64,000 bases of DNA from Adiantum capillus-veneris. Lineage: Eukaryota; Streptophyta; Polypodiopsida; Polypodiales; Pteridaceae. Position numbers and translations under genes: made by a program. Under the pieces are notes generated by a model. That model ran no database searches. It was not told the origin of the DNA and saw only the letters and a list, made by a program, of their open reading frames with translations. The stretch is from the NCBI GenBank assembly GCA_014529385.2, contig CM043968.1:9610648-9674647 (forward strand), written 5' to 3'. This document shows positions 1 through 11,929 of this stretch, one piece after another. Within the stretch, counting starts at the first letter, position 1. Every line of letters begins with the position of its first letter.

Positions 1-14
1 TAAAACCAGAAGAT

Positions 15-497
15 ATGGACGAAGATGAATGGAGTGAAATGGATGAATTAGCACTTTCTACCATTATGTTGACTTTGGCAGAAAGCGTTTACTTCAATGT
101 AGCAGACAAGATGTCGGATTATGAAGTGTGGACAAAATTGAGTGATCTTTATGAGAAGCAGAGTGCAGCTTCATACGTATACTGGCTTAAGAAGCTTATT
201 GACTTGAAGATGAAAGAAGGGACACCTATGTCCAATCATCTGAATGAATTCAACACCATCTACAGTCAGTTGTCAGCTCAAGGTGTCAAGTTTGATGAAC
301 CTGTTAGAGCTATGTTCCTGTTGATAACATTGCCAAAAAGTTGGGACACTTTTCGCACATCTTTGAGTAATTCTGCACCTCCGGATGGTTTGACCATAGC
401 AAGTGTAGAAGGCGGTCTGCTTACTGAAGAAACCAACAAAAAGACAATGGACAAAGGCAAAGGAACAGCCTTAGTTGTCAGGGGAAGGACCAAATAA
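15..497 (+). pseudogene. copia gag (UBN2-type), C-terminal part, stopped before the zinc knuckle
   Basis: Gag would form the particle that packages the element RNA. The 160-residue reading frame has the layout of the plant copia gag domain (YEVWTKLSDLYEKQS early, LNEFNTIYSQL mid, then LLTEE near the end). It stops at TAA (495-497), but the same frame continues through a Lys/Ser/Arg-rich stretch into the CCHC zinc knuckle at about 571-614. One nonsense change therefore separates gag from the rest of the single gag-pol frame. The reading frame is open to the left edge, so the true start is not in the window. Confidence 0.85.
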
Positions 498-2444
498 AAG
501 GACAACGGTGGAAAGAGGAATCAGTCTCGTAGCAAGTCCCGCAGTGCTAAAGGCAAGAGTGACATAGAATGCTACCATTGTGGCAAGAAGGGTCACATGA
601 AAAGAAACTGTAGAGAATGGAAAGCAGAAAAAGGCAAAGAGGAATCTGAAGACCATGGTGAGAAGAACAAGTCCTCGGTGAAGATTCAAGAAATAAATGT
701 GACAAACAGTGTTGCAGAGGATGACAGTCTAGTGTCAGGAGACATCTACTTCTTGAAGAATACAATGGACTCATCTCTTCTTACAGCATCTGATGGAAAT
801 GCACTGAGTGACTGGATTATAGACTCAGGGGCATCATTTCATGTGTCTCCAAACAAGGAGTGGTTTACCTCTTATTTGACCACTAAAGATCATGTTCGGC
901 TAGGCAATGGGCATACATGTGAGATCTTAGGTGTTGGAGATGTTCAATTGAAGTTTCAGAATGGCTCTTCTTTCATGCTGAAAAATGTGAGACATGTTCC
1001 CACAATTACAAAGAGCTTGATCAACACAGGTTTACTTGATGATGCTGGCTACGTCACCACTTTTGGACAGAACATGTGGAAGATATCCAAGGGTTCTATG
1101 ACAGTAGCACATGGAGTAAATTCTGGAGGACTTTACATGATTTATGTATCAAATGTCTCTAAAAATGTAATCAATGTAACCGAGCAACCGAACGTTTCTT
1201 TGTGGCATAGCCGGTTAGGACATATGTCCAAGAAGGGAATGGAAATCTTGTCTCGTTCTGGTTATTTTCCTGGCTTTTCATTTAATGATTTTGAATTCTG
1301 TGAACATTGTCTGTATGGTAAGCAAACACAGCAGCCACATAAGCATAGAAGCAGTAGAAGAGATACACAGTTGGCACTTGTTCATAGTGATTTGTGTGGA
1401 CCTATGCCTAACCTATCTCTAGGGGGAGCTTCTTACTTTATGACATTTATAGATGATTACTCGAGGAAAGTATGGGTTTACTTTCTCAAGCACAAGGATG
1501 AAGCGTTTAGTGTTTTCAAAACGTTTGTGACACTTGTGGAGAATCAGAGTGGCAAGAAGCTTAAATGCTTACGCACTGACAATGGTGGAGAGTATGTTTC
1601 AAAGGCCTTTCAGGACTTTTGTGAGTCAAAAGGTATAAAACGTGAAGTTACTGCTCCGTACAATCCTCCTCAAAATGGTGTTGCTGAGAGGATGAATAGG
1701 ACCATACAAGAGAAGGTCAGAAGTATGTTGTCTAATGCACAATTGCCAAATGGGTTTTGGGTTGAAGCTGTATCAACAGCTGTTCATCTTATAAATAGAT
1801 CTCCTAGCAAGGTTTTGCAGAAGGATTTAGTGGTAGAGATGGTATGGTCAGGAAAAATGCCCTCATACAAGCATCTCAGAGTCTTTGGCTGTGAGGCATA
1901 TACTCATGCTCCAAAGGAATTTAGGAACAAACTTGAGCCAAAGAGTAGAAAGTGCATCTTTCTAGGCTATGGTAATTCTGATGAGATGGGGTACAGACTT
2001 TGGGATCCCGAATCCAGAAAGGTTATCCGCAGCAATGATGTTCACTTTAATGAAGCCAAATATCATTCTAAACCAGAGAGGGTTGAGGAGATTAGAAGAG
2101 TTGTCTTCCAAGAAGATGGACCTGCACGTGCAAGACAAAATGCCAGGGCTCAAGAGGAGCAAGGACAGGATAGAGTGGAACCACAGGTTGTGGCTGAGCC
2201 TCAGCCACCTATTTTGTGTAGATCGGGATGTATCTCACGACCTCTTGACCGGTTTGTTCCATCTATGAACTATGTCATGTTGACTGATTGCAATGAGCCT
2301 TCATGTTACAAGGAAGCAGTGCAAATGAAGGACTCCGGGAATTGGCAATTGGCCATGCAGTTAGAGATGACAGCTCTGCATAAAAACCAGACATGGAAGC
2401 TAGTTAAATTACCACAAGGCAAAAAGGCTCTACCTTGTAAATAG
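498..2444 (+). pseudogene. copia zinc knuckle, protease, integrase and start of RT
   Basis: Domains in order: CCHC zinc knuckle (CYHCGKKGHMKRNC, about 573-614); aspartic protease with active site DSGAS (822-836); GAG-pre-integrase motif LWHSRLGH (about 1200) and the CEHC finger (about 1300); integrase core with HSDLCGP, RTDNGGEY and the NGVAERMNR glutamate, giving a complete D,D-E triad; then the start of RT. It ends at TAG (2442-2444), where copia copy 2 and the family have Trp (KWVY), so this looks like a TGG to TAG mutation. The frame is otherwise open for more than 600 codons, suggesting moderate age. Confidence 0.9.
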
Positions 2445-3534
2445 GTTTACAGGTATAAGATCACCACTCATGATAGTCAACCAAAGTACAAAGCAAGGCT
2501 TGTTGCCAAGGGCTTTAAGCAAGAACAAGGCATTGACTTTGATGAAGTCTTTTCTCCGGTGATCAAGATGACTACATTGAGATGCTTTCTTGCATTGGTT
2601 GCCATATTAGATTTGGTGTTGCACCAAATGGATGTCAAGACAGCGTTCTTGCATGGTGATTTAGATGTGGAAATTTACATGCAGCAGCCAGAGGGGTTTG
2701 TTGAGAAAGGCAAGGAAGATTTGGTATGCCAGTTGTTAAAGAGTCTTTATGGCTTAAAACAATCACCGAGGGCATGGTACCATAAGTTCCACAAGTTTAT
2801 GCTTTCTCAAGGCTGCAAACGTAGTGAGTTCGATCACTGTCTATATACAAAGAAGGCTAAGGATGGCAGTTGGCTGATCCTTATTTTGTATGTGGATGAC
2901 ATGTTGATTGTATGCAATGATTGCTACTTGCCCAAACATTGCATTTGCAGTGGGAGTAGTAAGTCGATACATGTCAAACCCAGGCAAGAAACATTGGGAG
3001 GCAGTGAAAGGAATATTGAGATACCTGAAAGCTACAAAGAGTATGCATATATGCTATGGGAGTCAGGAGCTAAGTGTAAAGGGTTTTACAGACTCAGATT
3101 ATGCACGTGACTTAGACAACCGAAGGTTTACGTCAAGGTATGTCTTTACATTGGCTGGTGGAGCAGTATCATGGCGTTCTAGATTACAAGATTGTGTTAC
3201 TCAGTCTACTACAGAGGCTGAATATGTTGCAGCATCAGAGGCATGCAAAGAATCAATTTGGCTTAATCGACTAGTAACATATTTGGGAATCAAAGAAGAG
3301 ATGCATGTGTTATATTGTGATAGTCAGAGTGCTATACAATTAGCTCGCAATCCAGTTTATCACTCAAAGACAAAGCATGTGGATGTGAAATATCATTTCA
3401 TCGGGGAAATGATCGAGGATAAGCAAATTCAGCTTGTCAAAGTTCACACCACAGAAAATCTTGCTGATCTACTTACAAAAGGACTTCCTTCAGAGAGCTT
3501 TGTGCATTTTCGCAAGCAGTTAGGTGTAGGGTAG
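2445..3534 (+). pseudogene. copia reverse transcriptase and RNase H with internal deletion
   Basis: The frame continues past the TAG with RT motifs QMDVKTAFLHGDL (about 2625-2661), SLYGLKQSPRAWY and the catalytic YVDDMLI (about 2889-2909). At about 2910 the sequence jumps to the segment that should lie about 110 codons later (ATCPNIAFAVGVVSRYM), in another frame. RNase H follows (FTDSDYA, STTEAEYVA, DSQSAI, KTKHVDVKYHF) and the frame ends LLTKGLP...GVG at TAG (3532-3534). RT thumb and connection are therefore missing and the enzyme cannot be active. Confidence 0.9.
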
Positions 3535-3612
3535 TACATCACTTCTCTACATCTCTTGTATATTAGCTTGTATAATAGCTTCTCTCACACTTAAAGTGCC
3601 ACATTGGACTTT

Positions 3613-3622
3613 AAGTGGGAGG
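3613..3622 (+). other. polypurine tract of copia copy 1
   Basis: AAGTGGGAGG sits two bases before the TGTTGG start of the 3' LTR, the normal place for the plus-strand primer of reverse transcription. Copia copy 2 has nearly the same tract (AGGTGGGAGG) at 59186-59195, before TGTTAGGG. Confidence 0.75.
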
Positions 3623-3623
3623 T

Positions 3624-3832
3624 TGTTGGGGTATAAAGCCCAATGTGGTCGCCCAGGTAAGTGGGCGGGCCGCCAGGTATGTACACATATTCTTTTGTTA
3701 AAACCTAATAAGAACTCACTATGCTCTACACATTACAGTAGAGCAAGTTCACCATATTGTCGTGCTCTTCTTCTCGCACTCTCTCTCGAGTCGCACTTCC
3801 GCTCGTACTCCTTCACTACTCTCTATAATTAA
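3624..3832 (+). repeat. 3' LTR of copia copy 1 (right boundary approximate)
   Basis: The LTR starts TGTTGGGGTATAAAGCCC directly after the polypurine tract. It is short (about 210 bp), as is common for this superfamily. The right end is uncertain because the upstream LTR is not in the window; I place it near the TTAACCA before gypsy leader-like sequence. The start resembles the LTR of copia copy 2 (TGTTAGGGAATAAAGG at 59197). Confidence 0.6.
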
Positions 3833-3946
3833 CCAATTTGAGCCGTGGGTGTAGATAAGTGCTTATTTTCAAAGGCTAAGAGGAGTAGCAACTAAGGCTT
3901 TGAGTTGCCAAAGAATACACTAAGTAAACACATAAGTATAATTAGC

Positions 3947-5832
3947 ATGGCTGACAATAACCAAGAGAGTAGAATGAAGATTGATAACTTTGATTTTGCA
4001 CATGAAGGTGCTAATGATGATGCAACCATGTTTATCAATTATCTTGTTACTAGGTTGCATCAAACTATGGGCAACCCTACTTTGCAAGACGGAGTTAATC
4101 AACAACTTCATGCTTATGGGATTTCCCTTCCTCTCCAAGAGAAGAGAGAGCTTAGGAGGCCTCTTGATGAGACCCCCAAAAGAAGACTCTCTCCCATACG
4201 AGAGGAAGAATCCAAAGAACAAGAAAGTAATGAATCCCCAAGTTCCTCTGAAGATGTGGCTCCACGAAGACGGCGGTCTAGACAATCACCGACTCCTTTC
4301 ATGAGGAAGCGGTCAACACACAGTCCTCAACACACAGTCCTCTCCTTGTCACTCTGAAAGGGAAGAGAGGAAACAAAGGAATAAAAACTCAAGAAAGAGG
4401 TCACCCTCTTCTCTTTCTTCTTCACCTTCTTCCTCTCTCGATGAAAGGTATGGCTATTCTCCTAGAGAATACAAGAGAGGAGGACATCGCAAATCATACC
4501 CTGCATGGTGAAGATCACAAAACCTCAAGAATTTCAAAGAGGGAGGAAACAGTATCTCTTTTCTCACCTATGATGGCACCTTTGGTGCCACCGACAAAGT
4601 ATTGGCCTTCATCCAACAATTTGATGCGGCCTTTGGAGACGAGGGCTTCACGGAGTCCTCCAAGCTACACCATGTAGCTATGCTTCCATAAATTGTCTCA
4701 TCAATAGTGGGCTAGCCTCCGTGGCAAAGGTGAAGCCCCAAAGACATGGAAAACTCTACGAGTTTCCATCATGAAGCAATTCCTTGCAAGCGATGCAAAG
4801 GACAAAGTACTTATCGAATGGCGCAGTTTGAAGCTTCTCTCACATGAGTCTATGCACAAATATATGGACAAGTTTTGGGTTTATATCTCAAGGCTATTGT
4901 CTTCCAAAAGATAAACTTTGCCGAGCAAAAGCAACAATTGAATTAACTGAAGAAATGGCCGAGTATGTCAACTCCAACGGCCTAGTTCTATCACCAAAGT
5001 AATCCAGCACACCATGGTTGCTTCTCGCATCAATTTCCAACAAGGGTCTAGACAAAATGTCAAACCCATGGAAAACAAAGACAAAAATGATGCAAAGGGG
5101 AAAACCAATGCCCAAAATTCTTCCCAAGGCACTTCCTACAACAACAACAATAGGTCCAAGGAGAAGGGAGTTTACAAAGGTAAAAAAAAACTCTCTCATG
5201 AAGAGCTTAAAGCTTTTTGCAAGGACCATAAGTGTTTTAAGTGTGGAAAGCAAGGAAATAGCTATTGTTCTTGCCCCAAGAAAAATACTCGCAATGAGAC
5301 TCGTAGGGCTTCCACCATCGAAGCTCCAAAAGAGGATTCTCATTGCAAAGGATCATCTCTTTCCTAAGCTTGGGGAAAGGTAAGGGAGCATGATGCCTTC
5401 ATTTTGTTTTACCCTTGCTCTACTCACAAATTCATATCAACGGAGTTGGCCACCAAGCTGGGCATTCAAGCTTTCAAGATGGGAGATATTGTAACAGTTG
5501 ACACAGCTTTCAAGGGACAGCAAGCCTCCGTTACTCCCTTGATTGGGAATTTGAGGTTTCATGTCCAAAGCCATATCGACAAAGAAGATTTTTTCATCTC
5601 TCCTCTCCAACATGAGGATGCTATCCTAGGGACGCCATGGTTTGATCGCATGGCTGCCAACATGAAGTTCCCTGAAAGGAGAATCTACTTCACCTACAGG
5701 GAAAAGAAGATGTATATAAATGCTAATGAGTCTGGTCGTACTATACCACTCGTAAATTCACTAGCTTTTGATAAGTCAATGAAAAGCTCGATTTCTGCGT
5801 ACATGATTTTTGTCAAAGAATCCACTAATTGA
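3947..5832 (+). pseudogene. gypsy I gag and protease, broken
   Basis: I take the ATG at 3947 (MADNNQESRMKIDN) as gag start because it follows the leader and matches the MAD- start of the other gypsy gags here. An Arg/Ser-rich part (about 4150-4440) and frame breaks follow. The zinc knuckle (about 5236-5280) reads CFKCGKQGNSYCSC: the His of CCHC is Asn, so zinc binding is probably lost. Protease-like sequence follows (5390-5832): the active-site region reads FYPCSTHKFIS where family members have FFDPGS, and the later ILGTPWF motif is kept. Loss of the catalytic Asp makes the protease inactive. Confidence 0.8.
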
Positions 5833-8559
5833 CGCTAATGGTTTATCAAATGAAAATGGTAGGAATCAAGAAGAGCGGCTTGTCTACTTTTCTAAATGGA
5901 TTCCAAGATGTTTTCATCAATGATATCCCTATGGACTTACCTCCAAAACGAGGGGATGATGACCATCAAATTGAGCTCCTACCAGGAAGCTCACTGCCTA
6001 ACAAGCCTCCTTATCGAGTTTCCCAAGCTCAACAAGAGGAGATCATGAGGCAAGTACAAGAATTGATAGACAAAGGGATGGTGAGGCCTAGCTCCTCTCC
6101 CTTTTGTTCTCCAATCCTTTTAGTGTGCAAAAGAAAGATGGTACATACCGTATGTGTGTGGACTATCGAGCACTAAACCTTATCACTATCAAAAACAGAT
6201 TTCCTGTGCCTCGGATAGAAGATCTATTTGATAATCTACAAGGCTCTACCTACTTCAGTAGGATTGACCTTAAAAGTGGCTATCATCAAATAAGGATAGT
6301 GGATGAAGATATCCTAAAGACCACGTTTTGTGTTTGGTCTTTATGAATATCTAGTCATGCCTTTTGGCTTGACCAATGCACCAGCCACATTCAATTGTTT
6401 GATGGAATAAATATTTAGACAGTACCGCAAGTTCACTGGAGTGTTCTTTGATGATATCATCATCTACTCGAAGTCCTTGGAGGAACACAAACAACATCTC
6501 CAAGTGATTTTTCAAGCATTGAGGGAGAACAAGCTTTTTCTCCACCAAAAGAAAAGCCAAATTTTCCTTCAAGAGATTCAATACTTAGGTCATATTATCT
6601 CTCAAGATGGTATTTGTATGGATCCTTCGAAGTTAGAGGTAATAAAAGCATGGCCTAATCCAAGGAATCTACATGAGCTAAGAAGTTTCATTGGTATGTG
6701 TGCGTGCATACTATAGACGCTTCATAACAAAATTTTCTCAAATAACAGGACCATTACATGACTTAACAAAGAAGAACGTTAAGTATTCATGGACTACTAA
6801 GGAGCAAAAAGATTTTGACAAGCTCAAAGAGAAGCTTACCTCTCAATCAGTCCTTATGCTTCCGGGTCTCTCAAAGCCATTTGAGGTCCAACGTGATGCT
6901 TGTGGTAATTGCCTTGGAGCAGTCTTGCTTCAAGAAGGGAATGCCATAGCATATGAGAGCTGAAGGCTCAATACGGATGAACAGGTCTTGGGCATTTATG
7001 AGAAAGAGCTTTTAGCTATTCTACATGCCCTAGACACATGGAAGCACTATTTATTGGGGACTCCATTCATTTTACGAACAGACCACCAAAGTCTCAAGTA
7101 CTTCGTGACGCAAACCAAGCTTTTCGACAAACAATGAGGTGGGCAAATTTTCTTTTGCAATTTTATTTTCATATTTCTCACATTGCTGGTAAGCACAATC
7201 AAGTGGCCGATGCACTTTCACGACGACCAAAAGTCAATGCGGTGTCTATAGCAACTCACAATGATCTATCTTCCATGATAGATGACGATGCTATTGACCC
7301 TGACTTCAAAGATGTAATGTCAGCCCTTGCTTTGGGAAAGAAAGAGGAACCATTCACCTTGCAGGATGGTTATCTTCTCCATGGAAATAGGCTATGTGTT
7401 ACCCACTCCCTTCGTGAGAAAGTCATGTATGAATCCCATGCTCCTCCCTATGGGGGGCATAGAGGCATTCAACCTACTCTTTGAGGAGTAGAGACATACT
7501 TCTATTGGCCTACCATGAAAGTAAACATACAAGAGTATGTTTTAAAATGTGTGGTATGCCAAAAGACTAAGTATGATAGAGGGAAGAAACTTGGATTACT
7601 CCAGCCATTTCCAATCTTTAATCCACCATGGGAGAGTATATCCATGGATTTTATCTTTGGATTACCCAAGTCTATCCATGGGAATACGGGAATATGGACA
7701 TTAGTCGACAAGTTTAGTAAGCAAGCACACTTTATTCTTGTGAAAAAGACTATAAAGGCACACCAACTGGCAGCCATCTTCATATCTTAGATTTTCAAAC
7801 ACTATGGATTACCAACATCCATCGTGTCAGATAGAGATCTTAGAATGACCAGTAATTTTTGAAAAGGTCTCTTTGAAAATCTAGGTACAAGATTGAATTT
7901 CTCTTCAGCCTACCACCCACAAACGGATGGCCAAAGTGAGATTGCCAATCTTACGATACTCAATCTACTAAAGACTTATGTTACAGAAGTAGATCAACGA
8001 TCACAATGGGAGAAGTACTTACCCCTTGTAGAGCATGCGTACAATAATATTGTCCATACTACTACAAGAAAAGCACCGTTTGAGATCATAAAGGGAAGAC
8101 CAAAAGATCCCTTACTTAAAGTACATGGGAAGATCTTCACTGCTAATGAGTATAGCCGTGACCTACAAGAAACTTTTCAAAAGGTTAAGGAGGCTATAAG
8201 CATCTCTCAAAAGGAAAAAAGCTACTACTGACAAGCACAGAAGGGCCTTAACGTTCAATGAAAATGATTGGGTCTTACTTAAGTTTCCCAAGGCTCGATT
8301 GAGGCAAACGATGGACAAAAATCCTACGGGCCATCAAAAGTATTATGCTAAATTAGCAAAAAGATACTATGGTCCTTTTCAAATCTTGAAGCCAATCAAT
8401 GACATGGCTTATCAACTCTACAACCCGAAGCTATCCTTCGGCATGAAGACAAGGTACTATGGCATGGTAAGATTATCCGAAGGTATCTTATTAAGTTCAA
8501 AAAATTTCCATTTGAAGATGCTAAATGGATGCAAGGAATACAGCTTAAGGATAGTATGA
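5829..8559 (+). pseudogene. gypsy I pol: RT, RNase H, integrase, with several frameshifts
   Basis: RT starts around PPYRVSQAQQEEIMRQV (about 6010), shifts frame near 6110, continues with [16 protein letters not shown] and [13 protein letters not shown], shifts again near 6330, and keeps the catalytic FFDDIIIYS (about 6446-6472). RNase H follows (YYRRFITKFSQIT, about 6709) with a TGA at 6961-6963 where the family has Arg (YESRRLN). The integrase has its HHCC finger (HAPPYGGHRGI, then CVVCQ) split by a TGA, the core (MDFIFGLP, SAYHPQTDGQSE) with further stops, and a C-terminal end (RYYGPFQILKPI, about 8365). No product can be made from one frame. Confidence 0.87.
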
Positions 8560-8751
8560 ACCTTGTCAATGCTTACAATGTTGCACTAGAGTAAGCAAAT
8601 GTAAATGCTTTTTAAATGAACAATGTTTTTGTCTTATAAGACTAATCCTCTTTTATGCACAAATGTAAATAGTATGCATGCTTAGAATCATGTTTGTGAT
8701 GACGACGTCACTCAAACACCGAGTAGAATTTGTCACTCTACTTTGGGAGTA

Positions 8752-10010
8752 TGATATGGACTAAAGAGCAGACATGCTTGCCTAGTCATCCATTCTAGAA
8801 TGATGTTTTAGGGTGAAAAGGGATCCTCTACCCGCTAAGAAACGTAGACTAATGACTAAGACTTTATCTCTTCTACCTCATAGTCAAGGACGACCATGAT
8901 TTCAAGAGAGAGCTAATGTCATAAAATCTAATATCTAACCAACCCAAATGATTTTCTCATATTAAACTAATCATTTAATATGGGAGAATAAACGGGAACA
9001 AGGGTTAGAATATAGACATGTGCTTATGGATCTGTCTCAACACGGAGCCAAGGTTAAAAAGGGTCCAAATGAGAGATGGTCTGTTAAAGAGAAATGCTAC
9101 ATAATGGAGCTTAAATACCGTAGGGTTAGTTTCATTAAAGACCTCCAAAAGTTAGTGTTCAAAAGTCCTTGACCTTAGGCAAGCTAGGGCTGACCTTGAG
9201 GTGGGAATCCTACCCAAGCATGAAGTGCTTGTTGGCTTGCTAAGTGTTAGTGGGAATCTTACCCAAAAGCTTGAGGTGTTTCTCACATGCTTAAATGACT
9301 AAGGTTCTTGAAGTATTCAATTCAAAGATAGCTCTCAAGAGTATGAACGTTTCCATGCTTGATTGACTAAGTCCTTGAAGTATTCAATTCAACCAAGTGA
9401 CTTAATAAGCATAAAAGACACACATTCAAATGATCCTCCACATGTGGCCCTCATGATTTGTTTGAATGCTATTGGATAGGTTTTAAAGGGGTCCAATGAG
9501 AATATAGATACACAAAAATAAATAATTAAGTTCTTTCTCTCAAAGAGGAAAAAGAGGACACATGTCCAAATGAAATAATAAAATAATACAAGAGAGAGAG
9601 AGAGAGGTGTGAACCAAGCATGAGAGGGGGGTATATTCTCCCACACACACACACACATTCTCTCATTGTGTGGAGTGCGAAGTGCAAGAGCTCCATCTCC
9701 TTCTCCAAGCTTGCTGAGAAGTAGAGAGCCTACACCAACACTCTTGGCTATGGAATGAAAATCCAATCAAGAGTCATGCTTCAATGCTTAAGCTTCCCAT
9801 CTTCTTCATCTTCATTACTATGCTATTATGCTATGCTAAGCAAGAAGAAACACAAAGATTGTATTGTAACAAGTCTCTCTTGATGGGAGAATCTATAATA
9901 CAAACGCCTTTTGGAGGGGAGACCGGCTCCAAGTAAATCCGGTCCTCAACTATTGTCATGTTCTCTAATACTCTCTCTCTTGCAAAAGTATTGTTCATGC
10001 CAAGTTAATT
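8752..10010 (+). repeat. candidate 3' LTR of gypsy I (right end uncertain)
   Basis: The start TGATATGGAC follows a purine-rich stretch after the integrase. The body contains two near-copies of CTTGAAGTATTCAATTCAA (about 9307 and 9372) and of GTGGGAATCNTACCCAA (about 9200 and 9250). It ends in AATAAA-poor, CT-rich sequence near 10,000. With no second LTR for comparison the end is an estimate. No gene is seen inside; the reading frames on the minus strand here look like chance. Confidence 0.4.
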
Positions 10011-11929
10011 AAGTATTATGCTCATGTTGCTACCATCAATTAGGTTCACCCTCTATTGTTCTCAAAGTAATCTCACAAAAATGCTCACTTTAATTCTCTT
10101 AATTCCCCTATTCTCAAAGTTCATAGGCCATTTCCATTACACATGCTATACCCAAAATCCTATGGAACATTTGAATGGATTTTGTAGTGTCTTTACCATC
10201 TATTCTTTTGTGGGTTTACCATTATGAGGTGGTGAAAGCCTTGGGTAATTTAGCCATGTTGGATGTCTTTATTATAGAAGGTGGCTAGGATAGACCCATG
10301 GCATAGGACATTGTGTCAAACATTTCTTGAATTTTGGTGGAGTATTGATATATAATTTTTACAATGGATAGGGGAGAGACTATTGATGCCACTCATCTTC
10401 AATCTATTTTGGCATTAGCTTAGCCATGTTGATTGAGTGGAGAATCCTTTCCTCCCACTCCATTGTTTGCTTCCATATTGCTCAGTCTTTTTTGAGAATG
10501 TTTGCTTTTAGTGCCTTCTAGAAATATTGAAGAACCAACCTCCACCTCTAGAGGAGCTATCTCTAGAAGTGATGCTAATCCATTAGTTATCTCTTCCATG
10601 CATTGCAAAAATTGTAGAATGTGTAAATCTCCCATAGACTTCTCTAGTGGCTCTTCATCTGTTTCTAAATTTTTAGAGTATTTTCATGCCTTTTGCAAAT
10701 CAACTTTCACCTCCTCTATCTCCTTTAAATAGGCCTCTTCCTTTTGCATAAATCTCATTCAGAGCTCTCTTCCTTGGATTTTGCTCTAGCTTTGGTTCCA
10801 TTTTGAGAAATTCGTTCTTTTGTACAATCTGGTAGACTTCATCGATACCTTGTAGTGTGAGCACAAAGAGATTAGTGCACAACTTGTCGAGGAGTTGGGC
10901 TGCTCATTATTTCTCAAGATTGCCTACAGCAAACACTTCGCAAAAGACCCAGCAAGGGAGAGACAGGGGTGCCACCACACACCCCGTGTCATCACTAGAG
11001 AGGTCCGTGCCTCTCCCCCCCAAAGCTGCACCACTCCCAAATAGTGCCAAGGAGAGCAGAGATCTCCACTGTAGAGGAGGGGGCTGCCGCCCAACCCCAA
11101 TGCCAAAAGAAAATGGATGTCAAAGCTCCGGCATGGACCGTCCAACCCTCTACATAGAAGCTCCGTGCACGGACCGATATAGATCGCCAAGTGCTCCAAC
11201 CCTCTACATAGAAGATTCAGCTCGCGCACAGGCTGATCCGCCATCTTTACAATCACAAAGGCACCCCCCCACAACCCCAACCCCTGGACAGCCTGCTCGG
11301 AGCTCTCCCTGCTCATGCAAGGCCGCTAGAGTTGTCGCGATGCAGAGGGAGCTAGGGTTCAACCTACTTCCCTCCTACTTTCATCTATCTTATTCAAGGC
11401 ACATAAAAATGACTTTAGGTGGCTAACTAATGCATCCAATTGTTGTTATTCTCAAAACCATTCTACTTGAAATAATGGTTGCCTTGTAAGAATTAAGTTC
11501 AGCTTTCAACAAACATGTACTCTTTCTTAGCAAGTGGAATACGTATACAAGATTTTTGGAGTACGAAGTCCCCTTTAGAGCTATCTATCAACCTCCCTAC
11601 CTATATTTTTAGTGTATGCTTTGGGGACATTAAAACATGTTATGAATGTATTCCAAAAAATGGAGAGCTTGGTCTAAAATCTATTTGTAAAGCTCTTTTT
11701 ACAGAAATCTTCAATTTCAAACAGAAGGGCATCTCTACTTTAAACTTTTTGGCACATCGGCTTCAAAAAAAGACACCCTTACTTGTAAAGCTACTATATT
11801 TTTAAACAATTGGTTAATACGTAACATATTTATTGCTTGCAGTAAAGTTATATATCTCATGCTCACTGATTTGGTGTACTATTTTGAATTCAAATTTTGC
11901 TAAAGGCTAGAAAATCATAGAAAATGGAA
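10011..11929. other. no confident gene; a GC-rich block at 10.9-11.4 kb
   Basis: The stretch holds no recognisable domain on either strand except the weak minus-strand remnant listed at 10420-10785. Between about 10,900 and 11,350 base composition changes sharply to C/G-rich, with a 189-codon plus-strand frame rich in Pro, Arg and Ser. It contains two copies of CCAACCCTCTACATAGAAG (about 11142 and 11198). I do not recognise it; the composition change suggests a separate insertion. Confidence 0.4.
10420..10785 (-). pseudogene. unrecognised coding-like remnant, coiled-coil-like start
   Basis: Read on the minus strand, one frame runs from about 10785 to 10420 with a single internal stop. It starts with a Glu/Lys-rich helix-like segment (EEAYLKEIEEVKVDLQKA) and continues MGDLHILQFLQCMEEITNGLASLLEIAPLEVE. 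Composition looks protein-like rather than random, but I recognise no family. It could be a gag or a host-gene exon remnant. Confidence 0.25.

Larger units (their letters stand above)
1..3832 (+). mobile_element. Ty1-copia LTR retrotransposon, copy 1 (5' end outside window)
   Basis: The order gag - zinc knuckle - protease - integrase - reverse transcriptase - RNase H, with integrase before RT, is diagnostic of Ty1-copia. The 5' LTR and the start of gag lie left of the window. The 3' end is defined by a purine-rich tract and an LTR starting TGTTGGGG. The copy is dead: two in-frame stop codons (495-497 and 2442-2444) and a deletion of about 330 bp in the RT. It is a relative of the copia copy at 56.4-59.5 kb, whose intact RT segment shows what is missing here. 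Confidence 0.93.
3833..10010 (+). mobile_element. Ty3-gypsy retrotransposon I, degenerate
   Basis: The order gag - protease - RT - RNase H - integrase is that of Ty3-gypsy. No 5' LTR is seen: the leader starts directly at the end of the copia LTR. Downstream, a purine-rich stretch (CTTTGGGAGTA, about 8741-8751) precedes a candidate LTR start TGATATGG at 8752. At least six frame breaks or stops are spread across the coding region, so this is the most decayed of the gypsy copies here. Confidence 0.85.

Noticed and set aside
3833-8559. An endogenous plant pararetrovirus instead of gypsy I
   Set aside because: Integrase follows RT and no movement-protein motif is seen; that fits Ty3-gypsy.
9389-9766. 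125-codon minus-strand frame in the gypsy I LTR
   Set aside because: Overlaps short GA/CA runs and LTR sequence; random hydrophobic composition.
10857-11426. 189-codon plus-strand frame and 130-codon minus-strand frame
   Set aside because: Low-complexity Pro/Arg/Ser composition in a C/G-rich block, open on both strands; no domain recognised.
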